Shown here one piece after another: positions 17,344 through 25,141 of a DNA stretch of 60,181 nucleotides. The DNA comes from Micromonospora antibiotica (GTDB lineage: Bacteria > Actinomycetota > Actinomycetes > Mycobacteriales > Micromonosporaceae): assembly GCF_017599305.1 (NCBI RefSeq), contig NZ_JAGFWR010000035.1:1-60181 (forward strand), in the 5' to 3' direction. The translations under genes were made by a program, and so were the position numbers. The notes beneath the pieces are model-generated. The model made no database searches, was not told the DNA's origin, and was given only the letters and a program-made list of their open reading frames with translations. The stretch's first letter is position 1, and every line of letters begins with the position of its first letter.

Positions 17344-17360
17344 CGTGTCCCTTCCCGTGC

Positions 17361-18503
17361 TCAGTGGGCGGCGCTCGCGACGGTCTCCCGGGACACCGTG
17401 GCGATCGGTACGCCCTCCCGGGCCGCCCACTCGACGGCGTGCCGGACCTCGGCCACCGGCATCGGCCGCCGGTCGGTCACGGTGACCGCCGTGTGCACCG
17501 CGAAGGACACGAACGGGTACGACCGGGCCAGCCCGGCGACCGAGGTGTGCACCTGACCGGCCACCGCCAGCGCCTCCTCCCGGCTCAACGCGGGCAGGAC
17601 CAGCAGGTACTCGTCGGGGGCGAGGCGGATCGCCCGGTCGAGCGGGCGCAGTGGGGCGGTCAGCGCGGCGATCACGGCCTGCGCCTCGCGGGCGGTGCTG
17701 CGGCGTCCGAAGCGTTCGGCGGCGCGGGTCGGGTCACCGATCCGGACCCCGATCAGGGCCACCGGCAGGGTGCCGGCGGCGGTCACCCCGTCCATTCCGG
17801 TCCAGCGGCGCAGGGCCGGCTCGTCCACCAGGCCCGGCGGTCCCGCGACCGGTTCGGCGGACCGTCCCGGCCCGCCACGGGGGGCCCGGTCGACGCGCTC
17901 GGCCATCAGCCGCAACGCCGCCTCCGCCCGGCTCTCACCGGGGGTCGCCGGCAGGTCCCGGACCCGGCGCAGCACCTGATCGATAGCGGTCAGCGCGGCC
18001 GGGGGGAGCCGGTCGCCGAGGTGCGCCCGCAGCCGGATCACCTCGTGCAGCGCCTCGTCCCGGCGGAACCCCCAGCGGCCGGCGAAGAGCCGGCCCTCCT
18101 CCAGCGTGTCGGCGGCCACCACCTCCCGCCGGTCCCGGGCCACCAGGCTGGCCCCGAAGCGGGGGGTCAGGGCCACCACGCTCCACTCCCGGGCCAGCTC
18201 CTCGGTCTCCTCCAGCGCCACCGGGTACGCCCCGTCGGGCAGCTCCGGCGGTGTCTGCCCGACCAGTCCGACCACGGTGACCGCCGCACCCGCGGCGATG
18301 CGTGTGTAGCGGGCCCGTTCCCGCTGGAAGTACGGCATCCGCTGGAACAGGGCGATCACCACCAGCGGGCCGTCCTCGGCGGTGGCCAGCGCCGACCGCT
18401 CGATGGCGTGGGAGACCGTGACGAGACTCCGCTTGGTCAACAGTTCCGGGGCCGGTCCGTCGTGCAGCACCCCGTGAGCGTAGAGATCCCGGTCGGGGCA
18501 CAC
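17361..18503 (-). CDS. DICT sensory domain protein with degenerate GGDEF-like C-terminus
   Basis: A protein of about 380 residues. The N-terminal part (about 20-150) matches the DICT domain of diguanylate cyclases and two-component proteins: LLTKRSLVTVSHAIERSAL, VVIALFQRMPYFQRERARY and a VVGLVGQ strand. The C-terminal part (about 230-375) looks like a nucleotide-cyclase fold (VALIGVRIGD; DEYLLVLPALSREEA) but lacks a GGDEF signature, so catalytic activity is doubtful. Light or redox sensing has been suggested for DICT domains; nothing here fixes the signal. The start is uncertain: the GTG at 18503 is used. It is probably co-transcribed with the BtuF-like gene 17 bases downstream. Confidence 0.7.
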   Translation of the reverse strand: MCPDRDLYAHGVLHDGPAPELLTKRSLVTVSHAIERSALATAEDGPLVVIALFQRMPYFQRERARYTRIAAGAAVTVVGLVGQTPPELPDGAYPVALEETEELAREWSVVALTPRFGASLVARDRREVVAADTLEEGRLFAGRWGFRRDEALHEVIRLRAHLGDRLPPAALTAIDQVLRRVRDLPATPGESRAEAALRLMAERVDRAPRGGPGRSAEPVAGPPGLVDEPALRRWTGMDGVTAAGTLPVALIGVRIGDPTRAAERFGRRSTAREAQAVIAALTAPLRPLDRAIRLAPDEYLLVLPALSREEALAVAGQVHTSVAGLARSYPFVSFAVHTAVTVTDRRPMPVAEVRHAVEWAAREGVPIATVSRETVASAAH

Positions 18504-18707
18504 CAACCGCCTGGTGCGGGACCCGCCGCCCGCATCGACGGCCCGGGTGCCGGGCTCATCGTCCGCTTCGACGGCCCAGCGCCGGCCCGCCGCCCGTATC
18601 GACCGCTCGGTGCCGGGTCCACCGGCCGCACCGACGAGGCGGGCACGGGGGTCGACGTCCTAGACTCGGCCGGTCACCTCTCCTGCCACGGACGGACCGA
18701 CCCGACG

Positions 18708-19604
18708 ATGACGCGTACCGCCACCGACGACGGGGCCCGGCTGCGGCCGGTTCCGGCCGGGGCCGCGCCGCTGTTCGTCCGGGCCGGCCAGGCGGTGTAC
18801 CCCGCCCGTCGGCTCGGCGACCTGGTGTCGCGGCGGCCGGCCGGCGTCACCGGGCACCAGTGGAGTTCGGCGTTGCGCGCGGAGTTCGACCACGTCGTCT
18901 GCGCGGCCGACACCGGCGTGCCGCTGTTCGCCCTGACCGTCGGCCCGACCGCGCCGGCCGGGTCGGCGGGGCAGCGGACCGAGCGGATGGTCGCGGCGGT
19001 CTGCGCCGCCGTGGGCCTGCCGGTGCTGCGGATCGGCTCGCCGACGCTGCGGGCCGCCGACCACGGCCGACGGATCATCACGTACGTCATCGACGCCCGC
19101 GCCTACGCCGCCGGTGCTGGTGCCGGTGGCGACGACCCGGACGACATCCCGGTCGGTTACCGGGACATCGTCGGCCGGTTGCCCGACGGGCGCACCGGAG
19201 CGGTGAACGACCTCGGCGCGCTGTCCCGGGCGGCGGCCGTCGAGGCGTACGTGTCGCGGCGGCTCAGTGATCCGATCGTGCGCGGGCTGCACGTGCGGTG
19301 GCGCGACGGGACGGCCGAGGGGTGGAGCTGGGTCGAGGTGCGGCCCGGCCGCTGCCTGGTGGAGCGGGTCACCGTGTCCGAGGCGCGGTGGCACTGCGGG
19401 GTGGACTCCGCCCGGCTGGCCGAGGACCTCGCGGCGGTGGCGGTGGGCGACCGGTTGGCGGTGACTGACCGGCCGGCGGTGGCTGTGGCCGACGAATCGG
19501 CCCTGCTCGACCGGGACGAGCTGCGCCGGCAGATCTGCGTGCTGCGGGACCGGCGCGACGAGTTGGCCACGCCGTTCGCCTTCGGTCACCTCTGCGGGGA
19601 CTGA
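18708..19604 (+). CDS. DUF2726-like (restriction-endonuclease-fold) protein
   Basis: A 298-residue protein. Residues about 60-130 follow the DUF2726 order: ALRAEFDHVVCAADTGVPLF, then a charged helix and GLPVLRIGSPTLR. The usual acidic catalytic strand (IELD or IEVD) reads FALTVG here, so nuclease activity is unlikely in this copy. The middle carries DIPVGYRDIVGRLPDGR. The C-terminus (about 280-298) has paired charged residues (DRDELRRQICVLRDRRDEL) and may be helical. The ATG at 18708 begins the conserved part; there is no strong ribosome site. TAGACT at 18661-18666 is a plausible -10. Its function is unknown. It is divergent from the DICT gene. Confidence 0.62.
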   Translation: MTRTATDDGARLRPVPAGAAPLFVRAGQAVYPARRLGDLVSRRPAGVTGHQWSSALRAEFDHVVCAADTGVPLFALTVGPTAPAGSAGQRTERMVAAVCAAVGLPVLRIGSPTLRAADHGRRIITYVIDARAYAAGAGAGGDDPDDIPVGYRDIVGRLPDGRTGAVNDLGALSRAAAVEAYVSRRLSDPIVRGLHVRWRDGTAEGWSWVEVRPGRCLVERVTVSEARWHCGVDSARLAEDLAAVAVGDRLAVTDRPAVAVADESALLDRDELRRQICVLRDRRDELATPFAFGHLCGD

Positions 19605-19910
19605 CCCACCCGGGAACGACCCGCCGTCATTTTCCGGCGACGTGTGGTGACAATCCGGCCCGGCCGAAAAATGGTCCCGGATTCCTCGATCCGCTTTGAA
19701 CCTTCGTCCGGGCCGGCCCGTACCTAAGCGGGAATGGACAGGATCTTCCCAGCCGCGCCACCCGACGCGGCGGACGGTGCGGAAAGGCATCGTCGGCCAT
19801 CGACGTGCGACCGGAACGTCGCAGTGACCCCGGTGGGGGAGACCGACCCGAAGGTCGTCTCCTCGTCGGGGACACGAGTCAGGTACCGGATCGAGAAGGA
19901 GAGCAATTCG
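19605..19910 (+). other. Gene-free leader of the secreted Asn-rich protein
   Basis: About 305 bases without a credible gene. TTGAAC (19696-19701) and TACCTA (19721-19726) could be promoter elements but are spaced 19 apart, which is long. Within 19740-19905 the sequence can form hairpins, for example GGAGACCGACC pairing with GGTCGTCTCC around 19838-19862. The long structured leader may be regulatory; I cannot place it in a known riboswitch class. Confidence 0.35.
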
Positions 19911-21230
19911 ATGCGCAGGTCCACAGGGGCACGCCGGTCGTCCGGTAACGCGCGGAGCAAGCGGCTGCTGGCGGCGGTCGGTGCGCTCGTCGTCTTCGGC
20001 GGTATTGCCGCCGTCACCCAGATCTCATCGGCCGGGGACAAACCGCGGCAGCAGCAGGCCCGCAACGTCTCGTCGGCCTGTGTCGCACCGAGCCCCGGCG
20101 CCACCTCGCCGAGCGGGCGGGGCAGCACCACCCAGACCTGGCAGAACGGCCGGTGGGTCCGCAACCACTGGGGTGACGGCCAGATGTCCGTCGCCGAGTG
20201 CCAGGCCGTGAAGGCCGGCAACGCGCCGGTGACCACGCTGGCCTCGACGGTGGCCTGCCCGGAGGTCACCCCCCGGTTGCCGCAGATCCCGGCCCAGGCC
20301 AAGGCCGAGGTGGACAAGGAACTCGCCCTGCTGAAGACCCAGATCGACGACGCCAACAAGCGGTTGTCGGCCGAGGGGCGCAACGGCAAGGCGTTCATCG
20401 ACAACGCGATCCTCGGCCCGCTGGCCGACAAGCGGCGGTCCGCTCTCAACCGGATCGCCACCGCGATCGGCCGGTTCGCCCAGCGCCCGCAGGGCCTGGA
20501 GCAGCTCGCCGGCTGCCAGGTCGCCGCCGCCGCCAACAACGGCGGCCAGAACGGTGGCAACAACAACGGCGGCCAGAACGGCAACAACGGCGGCCAGAAC
20601 AACAACGGCGGCAACAACGGCAACAACGGTGGCCAGAACGGTGGCAACAACAACGGCGGCCAGAACGGCAACAACGGCAACGCCCTGGGCGTGCTCGCCA
20701 AGGACTGCGCCAACAGCCGGTTGCAGCCGCACGACGGCTTCCAGAACGGCAACCGCTGCGTCAGCACCGCGTTCGGCGAGGTCGGCGCGGCGGCCAACAA
20801 CCCGTCGCTGCTGATCACGCAGTTCCCCAACCAGGTGCAGCGCAACCAGGCGTTCAGCCTGAAGGTCTCCACCCGCAACCTGGTCCGTGACCGGTTCCTG
20901 GCGGCCGGGCAGGGCGGCTACTACCTGGAGAGCTCGGTGCTCAACGGTCAGGGCCTCACCCGTGGTCACTTCCACACCGCCTGCCGGATGCTGCAGAACA
21001 CCAACCAGGCCCCGTCGAACCCGCAGGACGTCCCGGCGTTCTTCGTGGCCACCGAGGACGGCAAGGGCGGCAACCAGTCCGACGACGTGACCATCCAGAT
21101 CCCGGGCCTGCCGCAGTCGGGTACGGCGCAGTGCGCGGTCTGGGCCGGTGACGGTTCGCACCGGGTGCCGATGATGGAGCGGGCCAACCAGACCCCCGCC
21201 TTCGACGTGGTGCGCATCCGGGTCAACTGA
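19911..21230 (+). CDS. Secreted two-domain protein with Asn/Gly/Gln repeat linker
   Basis: A 439-residue exported protein of unknown function. A basic start and a hydrophobic segment (LLAAVGALVVFGGIAAV, about 26-42) form the signal. A first Cys-containing domain (about 60-205) ends with an AEVDKELALLKTQIDDANKRL helix. A linker of NNGGQNG-type repeats (about 208-260) follows, then a second domain (about 262-439) with GHFHTACRML and GTAQCAVWAGDGSHRVPMME. The ATG at 19911 has AGAAGGAGAG upstream. The repeat linker is built from near-identical codon blocks and could vary in length between strains. It stands alone, between the DUF2726-like gene and a strong terminator. Confidence 0.75.
   Translation: MRRSTGARRSSGNARSKRLLAAVGALVVFGGIAAVTQISSAGDKPRQQQARNVSSACVAPSPGATSPSGRGSTTQTWQNGRWVRNHWGDGQMSVAECQAVKAGNAPVTTLASTVACPEVTPRLPQIPAQAKAEVDKELALLKTQIDDANKRLSAEGRNGKAFIDNAILGPLADKRRSALNRIATAIGRFAQRPQGLEQLAGCQVAAAANNGGQNGGNNNGGQNGNNGGQNNNGGNNGNNGGQNGGNNNGGQNGNNGNALGVLAKDCANSRLQPHDGFQNGNRCVSTAFGEVGAAANNPSLLITQFPNQVQRNQAFSLKVSTRNLVRDRFLAAGQGGYYLESSVLNGQGLTRGHFHTACRMLQNTNQAPSNPQDVPAFFVATEDGKGGNQSDDVTIQIPGLPQSGTAQCAVWAGDGSHRVPMMERANQTPAFDVVRIRVN
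20535..20690 (+). repeat. In-frame tandem AAC/GGC repeats coding an Asn/Gly linker
   Basis: The blocks AACAACGGCGGCCAGAACGG and AACAACGGTGGCCAGAACGG, with shorter variants, recur at irregular 18-36 base steps inside the secreted protein gene. They encode N, G and Q only. Such low-complexity arrays are prone to slippage. Confidence 0.8.
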
Positions 21231-21244
21231 CCGGACAGGCGACA

Positions 21245-21290
21245 ACGGCCACGGGCCGCCCCGGGCACTCCCGGGGCGGCCCGTGGCCGT
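21245..21290 (+). terminator. Strong terminator after the secreted protein gene
   Basis: A perfect 21-bp stem (21245-21265 with 21270-21290) closes on a 4-base CACT loop. It starts 15 bases past the stop codon. Confidence 0.85.
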
Positions 21291-21587
21291 TCGGGTGGGT
21301 CCACTTCTTCCGGAGGCCGACGCTGCGGCCCGGTGCGGCCGGCGGGTGGCGATCCTGTTCCGGAGGCCCCGCGTTCCGGGCGGCCAGCGAAGCGACGCAT
21401 TCCACGGCCAGCGGGACGGTGCGTTGCGGACGGCCAGCGGTGCGTTCCGGGCGTTCCGGGCGTCCCGCGGTGCGGTGTGTCCCGAACGGCCCGGGGTGAG
21501 GGGGCGTTCCGGGCGGTCAGGGCCGGGCGGGCCGGCAAGGGTTTTCGGTGACGGCGCAGCGGGTGGAAATTGTGGACACGGCGAAAA
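21291..21587. repeat. Gene-free stretch with degenerate tandem GGCCAGCG / GTTCCGGGCG motifs
   Basis: This stretch of about 300 bases has no credible coding frame. GGCCAGCG recurs at 21382, 21406 and 21432 (24- and 26-base steps) and GCGTTCCGGGC recurs at 21371, 21442 and nearby. This forms a degraded tandem repeat between two terminators. Its function is unknown. Confidence 0.5.
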
Positions 21588-21628
21588 GCGCCGGGGTCGC
21601 CGCTGTTATCTCAGCGTGACCCCGGCGC
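21588..21628 (-). terminator. Terminator of lsr2
   Basis: GCGCCGGGGTC (21588-21598) pairs with GACCCCGGCGC (21618-21628). A nested CGCTG/CAGCG pair extends the stem to a TTATCT loop. It lies 25 bases past the lsr2 stop codon on the minus strand. Confidence 0.82.
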
Positions 21629-21652
21629 GTCCGTTCGTGACCTGACCGCCCC

Positions 21653-22000
21653 TCAGCGGCTCTTCCACGCCTCCACGACCGAGACCGGGATGCGGCCACG
21701 CTCGGAAATCTCGTGGCCGTTCTTGGTCGCCCATTCCCGGATGGCGCGGTTCTGCTCGCGGTCCATTCCCGAGACCCCGGCGCGAGCGGGGCGGCGAGCC
21801 GGCCGACCGGTCTCGACCGCGCCCCGCCCCATTCGGCGGCCAGCGGTGATGTACGCGTCGAGCGTCTTGCGCAGCACCCCCGCGTTCTCGTCGGAGAGAT
21901 CGATGGTGTACGCCGCCCCGTCCAGGCTGAACTCGACGGTCCGATCGGCCTTTCCGCCGTCGAGGTCGTCGGTCAGAACGGTGATTACTTTCCTTGCCAT
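21653..22000 (-). CDS. lsr2: Lsr2 family nucleoid-associated protein
   Basis: A 115-residue H-NS-like DNA-bridging protein of actinobacteria that binds AT-rich DNA and silences horizontally acquired and envelope or metabolite genes. The N-terminal dimerisation domain (MARKVITVLTDDLDGG, about 1-65) and the C-terminal DNA-binding domain are both present. The latter carries QNRAIREWATKNGHEISERGRIP with the minor-groove RGR at about 102-104. The ATG at 22000 is chosen because GGGAG lies 8 bases upstream and it gives the canonical MARKV start; an ATG two codons earlier has poor spacing. It is divergent from lon. Confidence 0.95.
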   Translation of the reverse strand: MARKVITVLTDDLDGGKADRTVEFSLDGAAYTIDLSDENAGVLRKTLDAYITAGRRMGRGAVETGRPARRPARAGVSGMDREQNRAIREWATKNGHEISERGRIPVSVVEAWKSR

Positions 22001-22200
22001 CGCCATTACTCCCTGTGTTGAGCGGGGTGTGCTAAGAGTTTGACGTATCTGACGGCAAATCCGCAACAATACGCCTCTCTTTCATTTGGCGGGTCGGGTC
22101 AATCCTGGGAAATCCGGGTCCGACCAATGCTGGCGGAGGGTGGAGGCGCGGGCGGGATGTGTCCTGGGTCACATCCCGGAACATGGGGCACGGTTTGTGA

Positions 22201-22221
22201 CTTGAGTGAGACACGCTCAAC
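22201..22221. promoter_or_regulatory. HAIR (HspR-type) operator upstream of lon
   Basis: CTTGAGTGAGACACGCTCAAC matches the HspR-associated inverted repeat CTTGAGT-N7-ACTCAAG in all but two bases. It ends 22 bases before the lon start codon. A further CTCAAGT half-site follows at 22222-22228. HspR represses heat-shock genes and has been reported to control lon in Streptomyces; the link here is inferred from the site. Confidence 0.8.
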
Positions 22222-22243
22222 CTCAAGTGATGGCAGGTGTCCG

Positions 22244-24580
22244 ATGGCAACCCTCGCGGTACTTCCCCTGACCGACGTCGTCCTGCTCCCCGGCATGGTC
22301 ATCCCGGTGACCCTCGACCCGACCACCCAGGCCGCCGTCGACGCCGCCCGGGCCGGCGGCGACAACACCCTGCTCGCCGTACCCCGCATCGACGGCGAGT
22401 ACGGCCCCGTCGGCACGATCGCCACCATCGAGAAGGTGGGCCGCCTCCCCGACGGCGAACCCGCCGCCGTGGTGCGTGGCCTGGCCCGTGCCCGGATCGG
22501 CTCCGGCGTCCCCGGACCCGGCGCCGCCCTCTGGGTGGAGGCCACCCGGATCGACGAACCCGCCCCCGCCGGCCGCGCCCGCGACCTGGCCCGCGAGTAC
22601 CGCGCCCTGATGACCTCGGTCCTCCAGCAACGGGGCGCCTGGCAGGTCATCGACGCGATGGAACGGATGACCGACCTGTCCGAGCTGGCCGACGCGGCCG
22701 GCTACGCGCCGTGGCTCAGCCTGGCGCAGAAGACCGAACTGCTCGCCGCTCAGGACGTCACCGCCCGGCTGGAGCTGCTCGTCGGCTGGGTGAGGGACCA
22801 CCTGGCCGAGCAGGAGGTCACCGAACAGATCACCAGTGACGTCCGGGAGGGGCTGGAGAAGTCCCAGCGGGAGTTCCTGCTCCGCCAGCAGCTCGCCGCG
22901 ATCCGCAAGGAACTGGGCGAGGACGAGCCGGACGGCTCCGCCGACTACCGCTCCCGGGTGGAGACCGCCGACCTGCCGGACAAGGTCCGTGAGGCGGCAC
23001 TGCGTGAGGTCGGCAAGCTGGAACGGGCCAGCGACGCCTCCCCGGAGGCGGGGTGGATCCGTACCTGGCTGGACACGGTGCTGGAGATGCCGTGGAGCAC
23101 CCGTACCGAGGACGACACCGACCTGGCGGCGGCGCGGGCGGTGCTCGACGCCGACCACGCCGGCCTGGCCGACGTCAAGGACCGCATCCTGGAATACCTG
23201 GCGGTGCGCAACCGGCGTGCCGAACGCAACCTCGGGGTGGTCGGTGGGCGCGGCTCCGGCGCGGTGCTCGCCCTCGCCGGCCCGCCCGGAGTCGGCAAGA
23301 CCAGCCTCGGCGAGTCGGTGGCCCGCGCGCTGGGCCGCAACTTCGTCCGGGTCTCCCTCGGCGGCGTCCGCGACGAGGCCGAGATCCGTGGGCACCGGCG
23401 CACCTACGTCGGCGCGCTGCCCGGCCGGATCGTCCGCGCGCTGCGCGAGGCCGGCTCGATGAACCCGGTGGTGCTCCTCGACGAGGTCGACAAGCTCGCC
23501 GCGGGGTACGCCGGGGACCCGGCCGCCGCCCTGCTGGAGGTGCTCGACCCGGCCCAGAACCACACTTTCCGCGACCACTACCTCGAAGTCGACCTCGACC
23601 TGTCCGACGTGCTCTTCCTGGCCACCGCCAACGTGGTGGAGAGCATCCCCGGCCCGCTGCTGGACCGGATGGAACTGGTCACCCTGGACGGCTACACCGA
23701 GGACGAGAAGGTCGCCATCGCCCGCGACCACCTGCTGCCCCGGCAGCTCCAGCGGGCCGGCCTGACCGCCGACGAGGTGACCGTCACCGACGAGGTGCTG
23801 GCGCTGATCGCCGGCGAGTACACCCGGGAGGCCGGCGTCCGGCAGCTCGAACGGGCCCTGGCCAAGATCCTGCGCAAGGTCGCCGTGACCCTGACGACCG
23901 ACCCGGCCCCGGTCCGGGTGGACACCGGCACCCTGGCCGGCTACCTGGGCCGGCCGAAGTTCACCCCGGAGTCGGCGGAGCGCACGGCGGTGCCCGGCGT
24001 GGCCACCGGCCTGGCCGTCACCGGCGCCGGCGGTGACGTGCTCTTCATCGAGGCCACCAGCATGGACGGCGAGCCCGGGTTGACCCTCACCGGGCAACTC
24101 GGCGACGTGATGAAGGAGTCCGCCCACATCGCGCTGTCCTACCTGCGCGCCAACGGGCGGCGCTACGGCCTCGACCCGAACGTCCTGGCCGGACGCCGGA
24201 TCCACCTGCACGTGCCGGCGGGCGCGGTGCCCAAGGACGGCCCGAGCGCCGGCATCACCATGGTCACCGCACTGGCGTCGCTGGTGACCGGTCGGCCGGT
24301 ACGGCCCGAGTTCGGGATGACCGGTGAGGTGACGCTGTCCGGGCGGGTGCTGCCCATCGGCGGGGTGAAGCAGAAGCTGCTCGCCGCGCACCGGGCCGGC
24401 CTGACCGAGGTGATCATCCCGGCCCGCAACGAGCCGGACCTCGACGACCTGCCCACCGAGGTACGCGAGGCGTTGACCGTGCACACCCTGGCCGACGTGG
24501 CCGACGTGCTCGCCCTGGCGTTGCGCCCGGCCGAGATCGACGCGGAGACGCTCGGCGGCCGGCCGGTCGGGGCCGCCTGA
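22244..24580 (+). CDS. lon: ATP-dependent Lon protease
   Basis: A 778-residue Lon with all domains. The N-terminal LAN substrate-binding domain starts at LAVLPLTDVVLLPGMVIPV (about 4-22). A helical segment EFLLRQQLAAIRKELGED (about 210-227) follows. The AAA+ module has Walker A GPPGVGKT (about 346-353) and Walker B VVLLDEVDKL (about 409-418). The serine-lysine protease domain has catalytic Ser in PKDGPSAGIT (about 670) and Lys in IGGVKQKLLAA (about 712). It degrades misfolded and regulatory proteins in the cytoplasm. The ATG at 22244 follows AGGTG and sits just after the HAIR box, so heat-shock control is expected. A hairpin terminator follows. Confidence 0.96.
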   Translation: MATLAVLPLTDVVLLPGMVIPVTLDPTTQAAVDAARAGGDNTLLAVPRIDGEYGPVGTIATIEKVGRLPDGEPAAVVRGLARARIGSGVPGPGAALWVEATRIDEPAPAGRARDLAREYRALMTSVLQQRGAWQVIDAMERMTDLSELADAAGYAPWLSLAQKTELLAAQDVTARLELLVGWVRDHLAEQEVTEQITSDVREGLEKSQREFLLRQQLAAIRKELGEDEPDGSADYRSRVETADLPDKVREAALREVGKLERASDASPEAGWIRTWLDTVLEMPWSTRTEDDTDLAAARAVLDADHAGLADVKDRILEYLAVRNRRAERNLGVVGGRGSGAVLALAGPPGVGKTSLGESVARALGRNFVRVSLGGVRDEAEIRGHRRTYVGALPGRIVRALREAGSMNPVVLLDEVDKLAAGYAGDPAAALLEVLDPAQNHTFRDHYLEVDLDLSDVLFLATANVVESIPGPLLDRMELVTLDGYTEDEKVAIARDHLLPRQLQRAGLTADEVTVTDEVLALIAGEYTREAGVRQLERALAKILRKVAVTLTTDPAPVRVDTGTLAGYLGRPKFTPESAERTAVPGVATGLAVTGAGGDVLFIEATSMDGEPGLTLTGQLGDVMKESAHIALSYLRANGRRYGLDPNVLAGRRIHLHVPAGAVPKDGPSAGITMVTALASLVTGRPVRPEFGMTGEVTLSGRVLPIGGVKQKLLAAHRAGLTEVIIPARNEPDLDDLPTEVREALTVHTLADVADVLALALRPAEIDAETLGGRPVGAA

Positions 24581-24602
24581 CCGGCCTCGCCCGACCGCTT
24601 CC

Positions 24603-24638
24603 ACGGCCCTCGGCGTCCCACCGGGCGTCGGGGGCCGT
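24603..24638 (+). terminator. Probable terminator of lon
   Basis: ACGGCCCTCGGCG (24603-24615) pairs with CGTCGGGGGCCGT (24626-24638) with two mismatches and a 10-base loop, 23 bases past the lon stop. Confidence 0.6.
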
Positions 24639-24712
24639 CAGGGCCGTAGCCTGACCATCCCCGTTACCGCATCCGCCACCCCCACGGTGGCAACCCCCGG
24701 AGGCGACCGCCG

Positions 24713-25084
24713 ATGAACCTGTTCCTGTGGATCCTGCAGATCCTGCTCGCCGCGCTCTTCGCCGGCGCGGGACTGACCAAGCTGACCCAGCCCAAGGAGA
24801 AGTTGCGCGACCGGATGGGCTGGGTGGAGAACGTCCCGCCCACCCAGGTCAAGGCGCTCGGCGCGGTCGAGGTGCTGGCCGCGCTGGGACTGGTCCTGCC
24901 CGGTCTCACCGGCATCGCCACCGTGCTCACCCCGCTGGCCGCCGTCGGGCTGGTGATCGTGATGATCGGCGCGATCGTGGTGCACGCCCGCGCCAAGGAG
25001 CACCCCGGCACCGCGATGACCGTGGTGCTGCTGATCCTGGCGGCGATCGTCGCCTGGGGCCGCTTCGGGCCGTACCCGCTCTGA
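24713..25084 (+). CDS. Small DoxX-like membrane protein
   Basis: A 123-residue protein with four hydrophobic helices. LWILQILLAALFAGAGLTKL (about 5-24) is the DoxX-like start with the conserved Gly-x-x-Lys. The second helix begins KALGAVEVLAALGLVLPG. The third and fourth cover about 66-120. Its function is unknown; family members are linked to redox stress. GGAGG precedes the ATG by 8 bases. It is independent of lon and converges on the helicase gene over a hairpin. Confidence 0.8.
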   Translation: MNLFLWILQILLAALFAGAGLTKLTQPKEKLRDRMGWVENVPPTQVKALGAVEVLAALGLVLPGLTGIATVLTPLAAVGLVIVMIGAIVVHARAKEHPGTAMTVVLLILAAIVAWGRFGPYPL

Positions 25085-25092
25085 CGAACGCG

Positions 25093-25128
25093 ACCGGCCC
25101 GCGCCCCCGTCCTGGGGTGCGGGCCGGT
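25093..25128. terminator. Shared terminator between DoxX-like and helicase genes
   Basis: ACCGGCCCGC (25093-25102) pairs with GCGGGCCGGT (25119-25128), and CCCC/GGGG pair inside the loop. It lies between two convergent stop codons. Confidence 0.72.
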
Positions 25129-25141
25129 GTCGCGTGTCGGG

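Noticed and set aside
19740..19910. c-di-AMP (ydaO) or other known riboswitch before the secreted Asn-rich protein.
   Set aside because: A short stretch (GAGTCAGGTACCGG) recalls the 3' part of ydaO, but the other conserved blocks (GGGGAACC, GGGGTGAA) are missing. I kept only a generic structured leader.
21283..21645. Coding frames in the repeat stretch between the secreted protein and lsr2.
   Set aside because: Translations are Arg/Gly/Ala-rich, start without ribosome sites, and run through two terminators.
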